Of a stretch of DNA of 64,000 bases, positions 23,760 to 32,998 are shown piece by piece (within the stretch, counting starts at the first letter, position 1; the number at the start of each line of letters is the position of its first letter). The stretch is from Sulfuritalea sp. (GTDB taxonomy: Bacteria > Pseudomonadota > Gammaproteobacteria > Burkholderiales > Rhodocyclaceae), in NCBI GenBank assembly GCA_022842325.1, contig JALHPU010000019.1, positions 1-64,000 of the forward strand, given 5' to 3'. A program made the position numbers and the translations under genes. The notes below the pieces were generated by a model. It made no database searches, was not told the origin of the DNA, and saw only the letters and a program-made list of their open reading frames with translations.

Positions 23760-26609
23760 ATGCACGCCGAGAACCTGACGATACCGCTTAGCCAACTCGA
23801 ACACCGCGACGAATTCATCGGCCGCCACATCGGCCCCGATGAACATGCCATTGCCGGCATGCTCGCCTCGATCGGCACTGCCTCGCTCTCCACGCTGATT
23901 GCCGAGACGGTACCGGCGACCATCCGCCTGCAGCGCCCGCTCGACCTGCCCGCACCGCTGCCGGAACACGCGGCGCTGGCCGCATTGAAGGCCATCGCGG
24001 CAAAGAACGCGGTCAAGAAATCGCTGATCGGCCAGGGCTACTACGGCACCCACACGCCGCCGGTGATCCTGCGCAACCTGTTCGAGAACCCCGGCTGGTA
24101 CACCGCCTACACGCCCTACCAGGCCGAGATCGCGCAGGGCCGCCTCGAAGCCCTGCTCAACTACCAGCAGATGGTGGTCGACCTCACCGGCATGGAAATC
24201 GCCAACGCCTCGCTGCTCGACGAGGCCACCGCCGCCGCCGAGGCAATGACCATGGCGCGGCGCATTTCCAAAGCCAGGGGCAATGTCTTCTTCGTCGATG
24301 AAGCGGCCTTCCCGCAGACCATCGACGTGATCAGGACACGCGCCGCGTATTTCGGCTTCGAGCTGGCCTTCGGCCGGCCGGAAGACGCCGCGCAGCGCGA
24401 CAACGTGTTCGGCGCCCTGCTGCAATACCCCAATGCGCGCGGCGAAATCGCCGACCTCACCACCGCCATTGCCATGATCAAGGGCAAGGGCGGCGTGGTT
24501 GCCGTCGCCTCCGACCTGATGGCGCTGGTGCTGCTGAAAGCCCCCGGTGAAATGGGCGCCGACATCGCGCTCGGCTCATCGCAGCGCTTCGGCGTGCCGA
24601 TGGGTTTCGGCGGCCCGCACGCGGCCTTCTTCGCCACGCGCGAGGCCCATGTGCGCTCGATGCCCGGACGCATCATCGGCGTCTCGAAGGACGCGCGCGG
24701 CAAGACCGCCTACCGCATGGCGCTGCAGACCCGCGAACAGCACATCCGGCGCGAGAAGGCCAATTCCAACATCTGCACCTCGCAGGTGCTGCTGGCCAAC
24801 ATCGCCGGCATGTATGCGGTGTGGCACGGACCACTCGGCCTGCGCGCGATCGCCGGGCGCATCCATCGCCTGACAGCCCTGCTGGCCGGCGCCCTGGGCG
24901 TCAGCGGGCGCGACTTCTTTGACACGTTCGAAGTAAGAGTCGGCGCTGGCGAGACGGCGAAAATTCTCCAGGCGGCGCGCACAGCCGGATTCAACCTGCG
25001 CCAGGTAGACGCCGATACCATCGGCATCAGCCTCGACGAAACCACCACGCGCGAAGATGTCGCCGCACTGCTCAAGATCTTCGGCAAAAGTACGCCGGTC
25101 GAGGCGCTCGACGCCGCGCGGCCTTGCGCGATTCCGGTCACGCTGCAGCGGCGCGAACCGATCCTGACGCATCCGGTGTTCAACACCCACCACACCGAGC
25201 ACGGCATGCTGCGTTACCTCAAGCGCCTGCAGAACCGCGACCTGGCGCTGGACCACGCGATGATTCCGCTCGGTTCCTGCACCATGAAACTGAATGCCGC
25301 CGCCGAGATGATTCCCGTCTCGTGGCCCGAGTTTTCGCAGATGCATCCCTTCGCCCCGCTCGACCAGGCGCAGGGTTACCTGGAGCTGATTACCGGGCTC
25401 GAAGACCAGCTCAAGGCGATCACCGGCTTTGATGCCGTCTGCATGCAGCCGAACTCCGGCGCGCAGGGCGAATACGCCGGTCTGGTCGCGATCCGCCGCT
25501 ACCAGGCCGCCAACGGTCAAGGCAGTCGCAATGTCTGCCTGATCCCGAAATCGGCGCACGGCACCAACCCGGCGACGGCGCAGATGTGCGGCCTCGAAGT
25601 CGTCGCGGTGGCCTGCGACGACAGCGGCAATGTGGACGTCGCCGACCTCAAGGCCAAGGCCGCGCAGCACGCGGCGCAGCTGTCCTGTTTGATGATCACC
25701 TACCCGTCGACCCACGGCGTGTTCGAGGAATCGGTGCGCGACATCTGCGCCATCGTGCATGCCCACGGCGGCCAGGTGTACATGGACGGCGCCAACCTCA
25801 ACGCCCAGGTCGGCCTCTGCCGCCCGGCGGACATCGGCGCCGACGTCTCGCACATCAACCTGCACAAGACCTTCGCCATTCCGCACGGCGGCGGCGGGCC
25901 GGGCATGGGGCCGATCGGGCTCAAGGCCCATCTCGCGCCCTACATGGCCAACCACGCGGTGCAGACCGTGCCCGGTCCCCACGGCGGGCAGCACGCGGTC
26001 TCGGCCGCGCCCTGGGGCTCGGCCTCGATCCTGCCGATCTCCTGGATGTACATCACCATGATGGGCGGCACGGGGCTCACGCGCGCCACCGAGATCGCGA
26101 TCCTCAACGCCAACTACGTCGCGGCGAAGCTCAAGGACCACTACCCGGTGCTCTACAGCGGCAGCCAGGGCCGCGTCGCCCACGAATGCATCCTCGACGT
26201 GCGCGCGATCAAGGCGGCGACCGGCGTTGCCGAGATCGACATCGCCAAGCGCCTGATGGACTACGGCTTCCACGCCCCGACGGTGAGTTTTCCGGTGGCC
26301 GGCACGCTGATGGTGGAGCCGACCGAATCCGAGGACAAGGCCGAGCTCGACCGCTTCTGCGCGGCGATGGTCAGCATCCGCGACGAGATCCGCAGGATCG
26401 AGAACGGCGAATGGACGCTCGACGCCAGCCCGCTCAAGCAGGCGCCGCACACCGAAGCCGACCTGGTCGGCGAGTGGACGCGGCCCTACTCGCGCCAGGA
26501 GGCCGTGTTCCCGCTGCCCTGGGTGGCCGAGAACAAGTTCTGGCCCTATGTCAATCGCATCGACGACGTGTATGGCGACCGCAACCTGTTCTGCGGCTGT
26601 TCCTCGTAG
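23760..26609 (+). CDS. gcvP: Glycine dehydrogenase (decarboxylating), P protein
   Basis: 949 residues, the full fused P protein. PLP-dependent decarboxylation of glycine onto GcvH lipoyl. Pyridoxal lysine is Lys703 in [17 protein letters not shown]; other family motifs include [15 protein letters not shown]-like [15 protein letters not shown] and [10 protein letters not shown]. The ATG at 23760 was taken because upstream frame codons fall in the [12 protein letters not shown] (24934-24960) matches the dispersed repeat. A terminator follows at 26643. Confidence 0.97.
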   Translation: MHAENLTIPLSQLEHRDEFIGRHIGPDEHAIAGMLASIGTASLSTLIAETVPATIRLQRPLDLPAPLPEHAALAALKAIAAKNAVKKSLIGQGYYGTHTPPVILRNLFENPGWYTAYTPYQAEIAQGRLEALLNYQQMVVDLTGMEIANASLLDEATAAAEAMTMARRISKARGNVFFVDEAAFPQTIDVIRTRAAYFGFELAFGRPEDAAQRDNVFGALLQYPNARGEIADLTTAIAMIKGKGGVVAVASDLMALVLLKAPGEMGADIALGSSQRFGVPMGFGGPHAAFFATREAHVRSMPGRIIGVSKDARGKTAYRMALQTREQHIRREKANSNICTSQVLLANIAGMYAVWHGPLGLRAIAGRIHRLTALLAGALGVSGRDFFDTFEVRVGAGETAKILQAARTAGFNLRQVDADTIGISLDETTTREDVAALLKIFGKSTPVEALDAARPCAIPVTLQRREPILTHPVFNTHHTEHGMLRYLKRLQNRDLALDHAMIPLGSCTMKLNAAAEMIPVSWPEFSQMHPFAPLDQAQGYLELITGLEDQLKAITGFDAVCMQPNSGAQGEYAGLVAIRRYQAANGQGSRNVCLIPKSAHGTNPATAQMCGLEVVAVACDDSGNVDVADLKAKAAQHAAQLSCLMITYPSTHGVFEESVRDICAIVHAHGGQVYMDGANLNAQVGLCRPADIGADVSHINLHKTFAIPHGGGGPGMGPIGLKAHLAPYMANHAVQTVPGPHGGQHAVSAAPWGSASILPISWMYITMMGGTGLTRATEIAILNANYVAAKLKDHYPVLYSGSQGRVAHECILDVRAIKAATGVAEIDIAKRLMDYGFHAPTVSFPVAGTLMVEPTESEDKAELDRFCAAMVSIRDEIRRIENGEWTLDASPLKQAPHTEADLVGEWTRPYSRQEAVFPLPWVAENKFWPYVNRIDDVYGDRNLFCGCSS
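24934..24960 (+). repeat. Dispersed VGAGDTA repeat, copy inside gcvP
   Basis: AAGAGTCGGCGCTGGCGAGA core, translated RVGAGETAK in the same frame as in the NapH-GltD fusion. Confidence 0.7.
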
Positions 26610-26642
26610 CTGACAGAACGCCCGAGGAAGGGCCGACAGACC

Positions 26643-26677
26643 GGGCCGTGCATCTTCGATGTACGGCCCGTTTTTTT
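26643..26677 (+). terminator. Rho-independent terminator after gcvP
   Basis: GGGCCGTGCATC / GATGTACGGCCC stem, TTC loop, then seven T. Confidence 0.92.
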
Positions 26678-26956
26678 ACGGCGCCGAATGCGCCTGCCCG
26701 CACCCATCGAGCATGCTGCGCCAAGCACCGTCGCTCATCGGCGACACGACTTTGGTCGAATAAACAAATGCTTGCCAATTCGGCCCGGGATACTGTCGCC
26801 ACAGCCCGACAGATCACCGCCAGCCGTGCCCGTCAATGCGCCGCCACACGCTGTATTGATTGGATAAATGACTCCCGGCACGGTGCTTGCTGATGATCCT
26901 TGCGTCCCGCTTGCCGCCCGAAGAGCAAGCGATGCCAACCGACCCAAGGAGAATCC
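26678..26956. other. Non-coding gap before bactofilin
   Basis: No convincing reading frame or RNA seen. It should contain the bactofilin promoter; TTGATT and similar boxes are present but not compelling. Confidence 0.4.
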
Positions 26957-27565
26957 ATGCTCACCAAACCGAATCTGTTCAGCAGCAAACGAGAAGACAA
27001 CGTCATCACCCGCGACCCGCGTCTGGCAGCAACCAGCCAGGGCTCCGGCAGCAGCTCAAGCCTGGCCAGCAATTCCGCCAGCAGCTGGAACACAAGCCCT
27101 CCGGCAGCGCCGGCAGCGCCCGCGACCGAAGTGAAACCCGCCAAGAGCAACGAAGCCATTTCCGGAAACCGCCTGATGGTCGGTCCCGACGTCAAGCTCA
27201 AGGGCGCCGAGATCCTCGATTGCGACACGCTGGTGGTCGAAGGCCGCGTCGAAGCGACGATGGACAGCCGGGTCATCAACATTGCCGCAAACGGATCGTT
27301 CTCGGGCAAGGTCGGCATCGACGTGGCGGAAATCCATGGCCGCTTCGACGGCGAGCTCACCGCCCGCAGCCAGCTCATCATCCACGCCACCGGACGTGTC
27401 AGCGGCACCATCCGCTACGGCAAGATCCTGATCGAGGAAGGCGGCGAGATTTCCGGCGATGTGCGCTCGCTGGAATCCGCGGCGTCCACCCCGACCCTGA
27501 CCCAGCGCGCCACCGCTCCCGAGTTCCCCAAGGCTGTTCCGGCAGTCGCCGGCACCGCATCCTGA
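26957..27565 (+). CDS. Bactofilin (polymer-forming cytoskeletal protein)
   Basis: 202 residues. A disordered N-terminal region (about 1-70, Ser/Ala/Pro-rich) precedes a DUF583 beta-helix core of about 110 residues with the repeat pattern LKGAEILDCDTLVVEGRVEA and VSGTIRYGKILIEEGGEISGDV. Bactofilins self-assemble into filaments at the membrane and act in cell shape or polarity. AAGGAGAA just upstream of the ATG. Confidence 0.9.
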   Translation: MLTKPNLFSSKREDNVITRDPRLAATSQGSGSSSSLASNSASSWNTSPPAAPAAPATEVKPAKSNEAISGNRLMVGPDVKLKGAEILDCDTLVVEGRVEATMDSRVINIAANGSFSGKVGIDVAEIHGRFDGELTARSQLIIHATGRVSGTIRYGKILIEEGGEISGDVRSLESAASTPTLTQRATAPEFPKAVPAVAGTAS

Positions 27566-27637
27566 TTTAGTCTCCCCTTCGCTGCAGCAGCCCGTCCCCT
27601 CCCCCCCTCCTTCGCGCCGGGCTCTCCTTCCGGACAG

Positions 27638-27660
27638 GGCGCTGCAGCGCCTTTTCGCTT
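27638..27660 (+). terminator. Possible terminator after bactofilin
   Basis: GGCGCTGCAGCGCC palindrome followed by TTTTCGCTTT. Weak loop, short T run. Confidence 0.35.
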
Positions 27661-27718
27661 TCAGCGCTCCGTCGTGATACTCTTACCACCATTCCATCGA
27701 TTGGATAAAGGTAAGACC

Positions 27719-27931
27719 ATGGCCCCGACTGCCACTTTGTCAAGCAAGTTCCAGATTTCCGTCCCCAAAGCGATTCGCGACGATCTGCACTGGGAAGCCG
27801 GCCAGGAGTTCGTTTTCATTCCCAAGGGCAAGGGCGTGCTGCTCATGCCGGTTCCCGATCTGAAGCAACTCGCCGGCATTGCACGTGGCGCCAACTCTGA
27901 GGGCTATCGAGACCGGCAGGATCGGTATTGA
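27719..27931 (+). CDS. AbrB-family antitoxin (VapB-like)
   Basis: 70 residues with the SpoVT/AbrB swapped-hairpin signature TLSSKFQISVPKAIRDDLHW and QEFVFIPKGKGVLLMPV. It overlaps the PIN toxin gene by one base (TGATG), the usual antitoxin-first order. It should neutralise the toxin and bind its own promoter. Confidence 0.88.
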   Translation: MAPTATLSSKFQISVPKAIRDDLHWEAGQEFVFIPKGKGVLLMPVPDLKQLAGIARGANSEGYRDRQDRY

Positions 27932-28311
27932 TGCGCGTCATTGATACCTCGGTCTGGATCGAGTGGCTGATCGACAGCCCTTTGGGCAAGAAGCTGGCGC
28001 GGGAGATTCCAGACAGGGCAGAATGCATCGTGCCCACCATCGTGCAACTGGAGCTGGCGAAATGGTTGACTCGGGAAGTCGGCGAAGACCAGGCGGACCA
28101 GATGATTGCCTTCACACAGAAATGCGTCGTGGCACCGCTTGACACTCGCATCGCCTTGCTTGCCGCCGACCTGCATCGCCAATACAAGCTGGCGACAGCC
28201 GACGCCGTGGTGTATGCCACGTCGCGGGAGTTCGGCGCCGATTTGCTGACCTGTGACACACACTTCGAAAAGCTGCCCAATGTAATTGTCGTCAGAAAAA
28301 TCCGCAACTGA
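27931..28311 (+). CDS. PIN-domain ribonuclease toxin (VapC-like)
   Basis: 126 residues. Acidic metal ligands of the PIN fold are visible: Asp5 in RVIDTSVWIEWL, the Glu in QLELAKW, Asp in TADAVVYATSRE and Asp in TCDTHF. It cleaves RNA, commonly initiator tRNA or rRNA. Start ATG overlaps the antitoxin stop. Confidence 0.9.
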   Translation: MRVIDTSVWIEWLIDSPLGKKLAREIPDRAECIVPTIVQLELAKWLTREVGEDQADQMIAFTQKCVVAPLDTRIALLAADLHRQYKLATADAVVYATSREFGADLLTCDTHFEKLPNVIVVRKIRN

Positions 28312-28350
28312 AAAACCACTCATTCTCGAACCTATCTTCACAAGACAAAC

Positions 28351-28875
28351 ATGACACACCATCTCGTACTCACCGTCATCGGCGACGACCGTCCCGGCCT
28401 GGTCGGCGAACTCTCGACCGCAATCAGCGCCCATCAGGGCAACTGGCTGGAATCCTCGATGGCGCAGCTGGCCGGCAAATTTGCCGGCATTGTCGAAGTC
28501 AGCGTCGATGCCGCGCAAGCCGATGCGCTGGGCAAGGCATTGGGCCAGCTCAAGGGACTGAAAGTCACTGTCGAATCAGCTACCGTCCAGAAGTCGGCGC
28601 TGAAGGGACGGCGACTGAAACTCGCATTGGTCGGCCACGACCGGATCGGCATCGTGCGCGAGGTGTCGCAGGTGCTGGCGCACCACGCGGTCAATGTCGA
28701 GAGCCTCGACACCCACACGTCGAGTGCGCCGATGTCGGCCGCCGTGCTGTTCCACGCCGTCGCCGAACTGACCGCCGCGCCGGACCTCGACGTCGGCGCA
28801 CTGACCGGGGAACTGGAACGCATCTCCAACGATCTGATGGTCGATATCACTCTCGACGAAACCATCCGGGCCTGA
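28351..28875 (+). CDS. Two-ACT-domain protein, GcvR-like
   Basis: 174 residues with two ACT domains: MTHHLVLTVIGDDRPGLVGELS at about 1-80 and LKLALVGHDRIGIVREVSQVLA at about 90-165. The layout matches the GcvR family of glycine cleavage regulators, and gcvTHP is only 2 kb away. The locus is also governed by a riboswitch, so a regulatory role is plausible but not shown. Confidence 0.8.
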   Translation: MTHHLVLTVIGDDRPGLVGELSTAISAHQGNWLESSMAQLAGKFAGIVEVSVDAAQADALGKALGQLKGLKVTVESATVQKSALKGRRLKLALVGHDRIGIVREVSQVLAHHAVNVESLDTHTSSAPMSAAVLFHAVAELTAAPDLDVGALTGELERISNDLMVDITLDETIRA

Positions 28876-28987
28876 GCGCCGTCCGCAGGGCCGTCCCAAG
28901 GACGGCGCAGTCAACAACATGGAGCGAGCGCAGCTCGCGAACAACCATCACCCCCTTCCTCGGGAAGGGGGCTGGGGGAAAGGTCAA

Positions 28988-29680
28988 ATGAGCTACGCAT
29001 TGCACATCGCCAACAAGAACTACTCCTCGTGGTCGCTGCGCCCCTGGGTGTTGATGCGCGCCCTTGACATCGACTTCGACGAAGTGCTGCACCCCTTCAC
29101 CCCCGGTAACGGGCAGGATTTCCGTGAGATTTCCCCGGCCGGCAAGGTGCCCTGGCTGGTCGATGGCGGCACCGTGGTCTGGGATTCGCTGGCCATCGTC
29201 GAATACCTCGCCGAGCACCATGCCGGCGTCTGGCCGATCGATGCCAGGGCCCGTGCCTGGGCGCGCTGCGCTGCTGCCGAGATGCACTCGGGCTTTGCCA
29301 ACCTGCGCGGCCAGCACGGCATGAACGTCGGCGTTCGCGTTGCAGTCGCGGGGCGCTCACCTGAAGTGCTGGCCGACATCACACGCATCGAGGACGTGTG
29401 GAACGACGGCCTGCTCAGCTTCGGCGGCCCCTTCCTGGCCGGCCTCGACTTCACCGCCGTCGATGCCTTCTTCGCGCCCGTCGTGTATCGCTTCCGTACC
29501 TACGGCGTGGCGGTGAGTGGCGCCGCGTCTGGCTACCTTGAGACCATGCTCACCCATCCGGCAATGCAGGCATGGGAAGCTGCCGCGCTCGCCGAGGACT
29601 TCCGCGACCCGCCGCACGAGGCCGACCTGCTGCGGATCGGCACGGTCACGGCGGATTTCCGCACCGCGGCCCGCGCGTGA
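28988..29680 (+). CDS. Glutathione S-transferase family protein
   Basis: 230 residues. Thioredoxin-fold N-terminus with SSWSLRPWVLMRAL (catalytic Ser region) and GKVPWLVDGGTVVWDSLAIVEYL (glutathione-binding Pro and ESxAI-like turn), then an all-helical C-terminal domain. Substrate unknown. Its stop overlaps the GTG start of the U32 gene (GTGA). Confidence 0.87.
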   Translation: MSYALHIANKNYSSWSLRPWVLMRALDIDFDEVLHPFTPGNGQDFREISPAGKVPWLVDGGTVVWDSLAIVEYLAEHHAGVWPIDARARAWARCAAAEMHSGFANLRGQHGMNVGVRVAVAGRSPEVLADITRIEDVWNDGLLSFGGPFLAGLDFTAVDAFFAPVVYRFRTYGVAVSGAASGYLETMLTHPAMQAWEAAALAEDFRDPPHEADLLRIGTVTADFRTAARA

Positions 29681-31002
29681 AAACTCCCGAACTGCTGGCC
29701 CCGGCAGGCTCGCTGCTGATGGCGCGCACCGCGCTGGATTTCGGCGCCACCGCGATCTACGCCGGCCAGCCGCGCTACAGCCTGCGCGTGCGCAACAACG
29801 ATTTTGGCACGCTGGAAAACCTCGCCGCAGGTATCGCGCTGACACATGCGCGCGGCGGGCATTTCTACCTGGTCAGCAACATCCTGCCGCACAACGCCAA
29901 GCTGAAAACCTACCTCGAGGACATGGCGCCGGTCATGGCGCTCAGGCCCGACGCGCTGATCATGGCCGACCCGGGCCTGATGCTGATGATCCGCGAGCGC
30001 TGGCCCGAGATGCCCATCCACCTCTCGGTGCAGGCCAACACCGTCAATCATGCCGCGGTGAAATTCTGGCGCAGCGTCGGCGTCTCGCGCGTGATCCTGT
30101 CGCGCGAACTCTCGCTCGACGAAGTCGCCGAAATCCGCCAGGAATGCCCGGACACGGAACTCGAAGTCTTCGTCCATGGCGCGCTGTGCATCGCCTACTC
30201 GGGGCGCTGCCTGCTCTCCGGCTACTTCAACCATCGCGACCCGAACCAGGGCAGTTGCACCAATTCCTGCCGCTGGGATTACAAGGTCCATGAGGGCAAG
30301 GAAGACGACAGCGGCGACGTTGCGCCCGCCGTGGCGCCAGCGCCGACTTTGGCAGGCGCCGCCAGGCCGAGCACCCTGCGTCGCCCCGGCGCCACCTGGC
30401 TGCTCGAAGAGAAGGAGCGCCCCGGCGAATACATGCCGATCGAGGAAGACGAGCACGGCAGCTACATCCTGAATTCGAAGGACCTGCGTGCCATCGAATA
30501 CGTTTCGAAGCTGGCCGAAATCGGCGTCGATTCGCTGAAGATCGAGGGCCGCACCAAGTCGCCCTACTACGTCGCGCGCACCTGCCAGAGCTATCGCCGC
30601 GCGATCGATGACGCGGTTGCGGGGCGGCCTTTCGACGCACAACTGATCGGCCAGCTCGACGGCCTCGCCAATCGCGGCTACACCGCCGGCTTCTACGATC
30701 GCCACCCGGACCGCGACTACCAGAACTACCTCTCCGGCAGTTCCGAATCCAGCCGCAGCCTTTATGTCGGCGACGTCATCGGCTACGACGCCGACGGGCT
30801 GGCCGAGATCGCCGTGAAGAACCATTTCGCCGTCGGCGACCGCGTCGAGATCGTCCGCCCCGCCGGCAACCTTGATCTCGTCATCGAGGCGATGCGCAAC
30901 CGCGACGGCGAGCCGGCCACGGTCGCGCCCGGCAGCGGCCACCTGATGCGCATCGCCCTGCCGCCGGACTGCGCCGGCGCCTTCGTCGCGAAGTATCTCT
31001 GA
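29677..31002 (+). CDS. trhP: U32 peptidase-family tRNA hydroxylation protein TrhP (YegQ)
   Basis: 441 residues. U32 signature ELEVFVHGALCIAYSGRC plus the cysteines of an Fe-S cluster (GSCTNSCRW). Known function of the family is prephenate-dependent hydroxylation of U34 in tRNA. GTG start at 29677, overlapping the GST stop. Residues about 208-240 form an Ala/Pro-rich loop containing APAPTLAG, which matches the dispersed repeat in reverse (30328-30357). The second U32 gene, rlhA, is at 49449. Confidence 0.9.
   Translation: MKTPELLAPAGSLLMARTALDFGATAIYAGQPRYSLRVRNNDFGTLENLAAGIALTHARGGHFYLVSNILPHNAKLKTYLEDMAPVMALRPDALIMADPGLMLMIRERWPEMPIHLSVQANTVNHAAVKFWRSVGVSRVILSRELSLDEVAEIRQECPDTELEVFVHGALCIAYSGRCLLSGYFNHRDPNQGSCTNSCRWDYKVHEGKEDDSGDVAPAVAPAPTLAGAARPSTLRRPGATWLLEEKERPGEYMPIEEDEHGSYILNSKDLRAIEYVSKLAEIGVDSLKIEGRTKSPYYVARTCQSYRRAIDDAVAGRPFDAQLIGQLDGLANRGYTAGFYDRHPDRDYQNYLSGSSESSRSLYVGDVIGYDADGLAEIAVKNHFAVGDRVEIVRPAGNLDLVIEAMRNRDGEPATVAPGSGHLMRIALPPDCAGAFVAKYL
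30328..30357 (-). repeat. Dispersed VGAGDTA repeat, copy inside trhP
   Basis: Minus-strand AAAGTCGGCGCTGGCGCCAC; read by trhP as AVAPAPTLAG in a surface loop. Confidence 0.65.
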
Positions 31003-31027
31003 CGCAGACATGTTGAAACCGATGGAC

Positions 31028-31107
31028 GTCATTCCAACCGTCATCCCGGGCTTGACCCGGGATCCAGCAACGGCCGCCGACTGGATTCCCGCGTTCGCCG
31101 GAATGAC
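31028..31107. repeat. Imperfect inverted repeat between trhP and the lipoyl protein
   Basis: Outer arms GTCATTCC / GGAATGAC enclose an inner CCCGGGCTTGACCCGGG hairpin. It resembles the CATTCCCGC-type intergenic repeats common in Proteobacteria. Confidence 0.7.
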
Positions 31108-31149
31108 GGGTCGATCCATCGGATTCTGGATGACTGACTACCGGGCGCA

Positions 31150-31419
31150 ATGAGCAAGATCGTCGAAGTCCGCATCCCGATCTATCCCGAGTGCTGGGAC
31201 ACTTGCGGCAGTTGCGCCCAGGGCGAGGTCTCGGTCGAGGAAGTGCTGGTCCGGCCCGGCGACATGGTCCAGTTCGACGACAACGTGATCGTGCTGGAAA
31301 CCGGCAAGGTCGCACTCGACATCCAGTCCCCCCATGCCGGGCGCGTCGTCGAGGTGTTCGTCGAGGCAGGCGACGAGGTTGCCGAGGGCGCGTTGATCCT
31401 GACGCTGCAAACAGACTGA
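31150..31419 (+). CDS. Stand-alone lipoyl/biotinyl-domain protein with an N-terminal cysteine cluster
   Basis: 89 residues. A complete E2-type lipoyl domain with Lys53 in VLETGKVALDI as the expected attachment site. An unusual insertion near the N-terminus, PECWDTCGSCAQG, has Cys15, Cys19 and Cys22 (CX3CX2C), which could bind a metal or form disulfides. No dehydrogenase genes are adjacent. It may be a free lipoate carrier; partner unknown. Confidence 0.8.
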   Translation: MSKIVEVRIPIYPECWDTCGSCAQGEVSVEEVLVRPGDMVQFDDNVIVLETGKVALDIQSPHAGRVVEVFVEAGDEVAEGALILTLQTD

Positions 31420-31650
31420 TCGCTTCCCGAGCGATCGACGCCGGCACCACTCCATCCGCGCCTTGCCCGGCGCCCGGGTTTCACGGGCTTGCGTCTAGCG
31501 ACTATCGACATCATGGGGCAACCGGTTAGACTGGCACCGCTTGCGCGGGCCGCCCGCTCCCGGAAAGCCGCGGTGCGGCTAGTCGTCGAATCCCGACGCG
31601 CTGTCGAATAAGGCCGGCCAGGCACCAGCTCGCACAGGGAGATTCAAGAG

Positions 31651-32943
31651 ATGCTATTTGAAGGCAGCCACAGGGACATCGGTCCTTCGCTCGAGTCGAT
31701 CGGGGCGGCATTCGCAATTTTCGAAATGAAGTCCGCCGATGGCGCTGCCGTGCTTGCCAGCGCCAACACGCTGTTCGAGGAGGTTTCGGCCCGACCCGTC
31801 GCCGAATGCGTCGGTCGCGCCCTGTCCGAATTCGTTCCGCGCTATGTGGAGAAGCCGATTCGCGAATGCCTGCTGCGCTGCCTCAAGGAGCAGTCCCCGC
31901 AGGAGGATGAACTGGTCGTCGAACGCGAAGGCAGCAGCCGCTGGTGGCGCCTGGTGGCCTCTCCGGTCGTGCCGACACTGGCAGGCCAGGGACCGCGCGT
32001 CATATCGACACTGATCGAGATCACGGAAAAGAAGCTGCTGCAACAGGAGCTCGAAGTCACCCGGCAGCGCTTCGAGGCCGTGGTGCAGACCGCCTATGAC
32101 GGTGTAGTTTCGATCGACGAGAAGCAGACCATCAAGCTCATGAACGAATCGGCCAAGTACATTTTCGGCGTCATTGGCGAGAATGTAGTCGGCAGCAATC
32201 TGTCTCGCTTCATTCCCCAGCGCTTTCGCGTCAAGCACCCCGACTACGTGGCCTCCTTCCGCAATTCTTCCGTCGACGCACGCCCGATGGAATCGCGGGT
32301 TCCGGTCCGCGGCTTGCGCGCGGACGGCAGCGAATTTCCGATCGAGGTGACGATTTCGAAGATCAGGGTCGGCAGCGAGATCGAGATGACCGCGGTGATC
32401 AGGGATATTTCCGAGCGCGTCCGCCTCATCGAAGAACTGTCGCGCGCAGCCTCCAACGACCCATTGACCGGCGCCTTCAACCGGCGCCACGGCCTTGCCG
32501 CGCTGAAATCGGAACTCGCGCGCTGTACGCGCTTCGGTCACAGCATCAGCGTGGTAATGATCGACCTCGATCACTTCAAGCAGATCAACGACAGTTACGG
32601 CCATGCCTGCGGCGACAGTGTGCTGAAAACAGTCGTCGAGACGGTCGGCGGCACGCTGCGCGAGACCGACATACTCTGCCGCTGGGGCGGCGAGGAATTC
32701 CTCATCCTGCTGCCGGAAACCTCCGCTGAAGAAGCGCTCAGCTTCGCCGAGAGGGCGCGCCAAGCCCTGGTCGCGCAGCCGGTCGCCGGCTGCGACGAGC
32801 AGGCGGTCGCCGTCACCGCCAGTTTTGGCGTGGCCGCACTGGTCGACAAGGCAACGACGCCAGAGCAGCTCATCGGGCGTGCCGACAAGGCCCTTTACCG
32901 GGCCAAGGAAGAAGGCCGCAACCGCGTCGTCCTGGATCGCTGA
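31651..32943 (+). CDS. PAS-PAS-GGDEF diguanylate cyclase
   Basis: 430 residues. Two PAS-like sensor domains (about 10-125 and 140-260) precede a GGDEF domain (about 265-430). The active site GGEEF is at 346-350 and an RXXD inhibitory site (Arg337-Asp340) is at the correct spacing, so it should make c-di-GMP under product inhibition. No membrane span, so cytoplasmic. Followed by a convergent MBL-GAF gene. Confidence 0.92.
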   Translation: MLFEGSHRDIGPSLESIGAAFAIFEMKSADGAAVLASANTLFEEVSARPVAECVGRALSEFVPRYVEKPIRECLLRCLKEQSPQEDELVVEREGSSRWWRLVASPVVPTLAGQGPRVISTLIEITEKKLLQQELEVTRQRFEAVVQTAYDGVVSIDEKQTIKLMNESAKYIFGVIGENVVGSNLSRFIPQRFRVKHPDYVASFRNSSVDARPMESRVPVRGLRADGSEFPIEVTISKIRVGSEIEMTAVIRDISERVRLIEELSRAASNDPLTGAFNRRHGLAALKSELARCTRFGHSISVVMIDLDHFKQINDSYGHACGDSVLKTVVETVGGTLRETDILCRWGGEEFLILLPETSAEEALSFAERARQALVAQPVAGCDEQAVAVTASFGVAALVDKATTPEQLIGRADKALYRAKEEGRNRVVLDR

Positions 32944-32998
32944 AACAAGCCTGGCGCCGCCGGATTGCGCAACCGGGCAGCCCGACGGTTCGCCGGCG

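Noticed and set aside
24576-26450. Long minus-strand frame opposite gcvP
   Set aside because: Shadow of a highly conserved gene; no start signal or domain.
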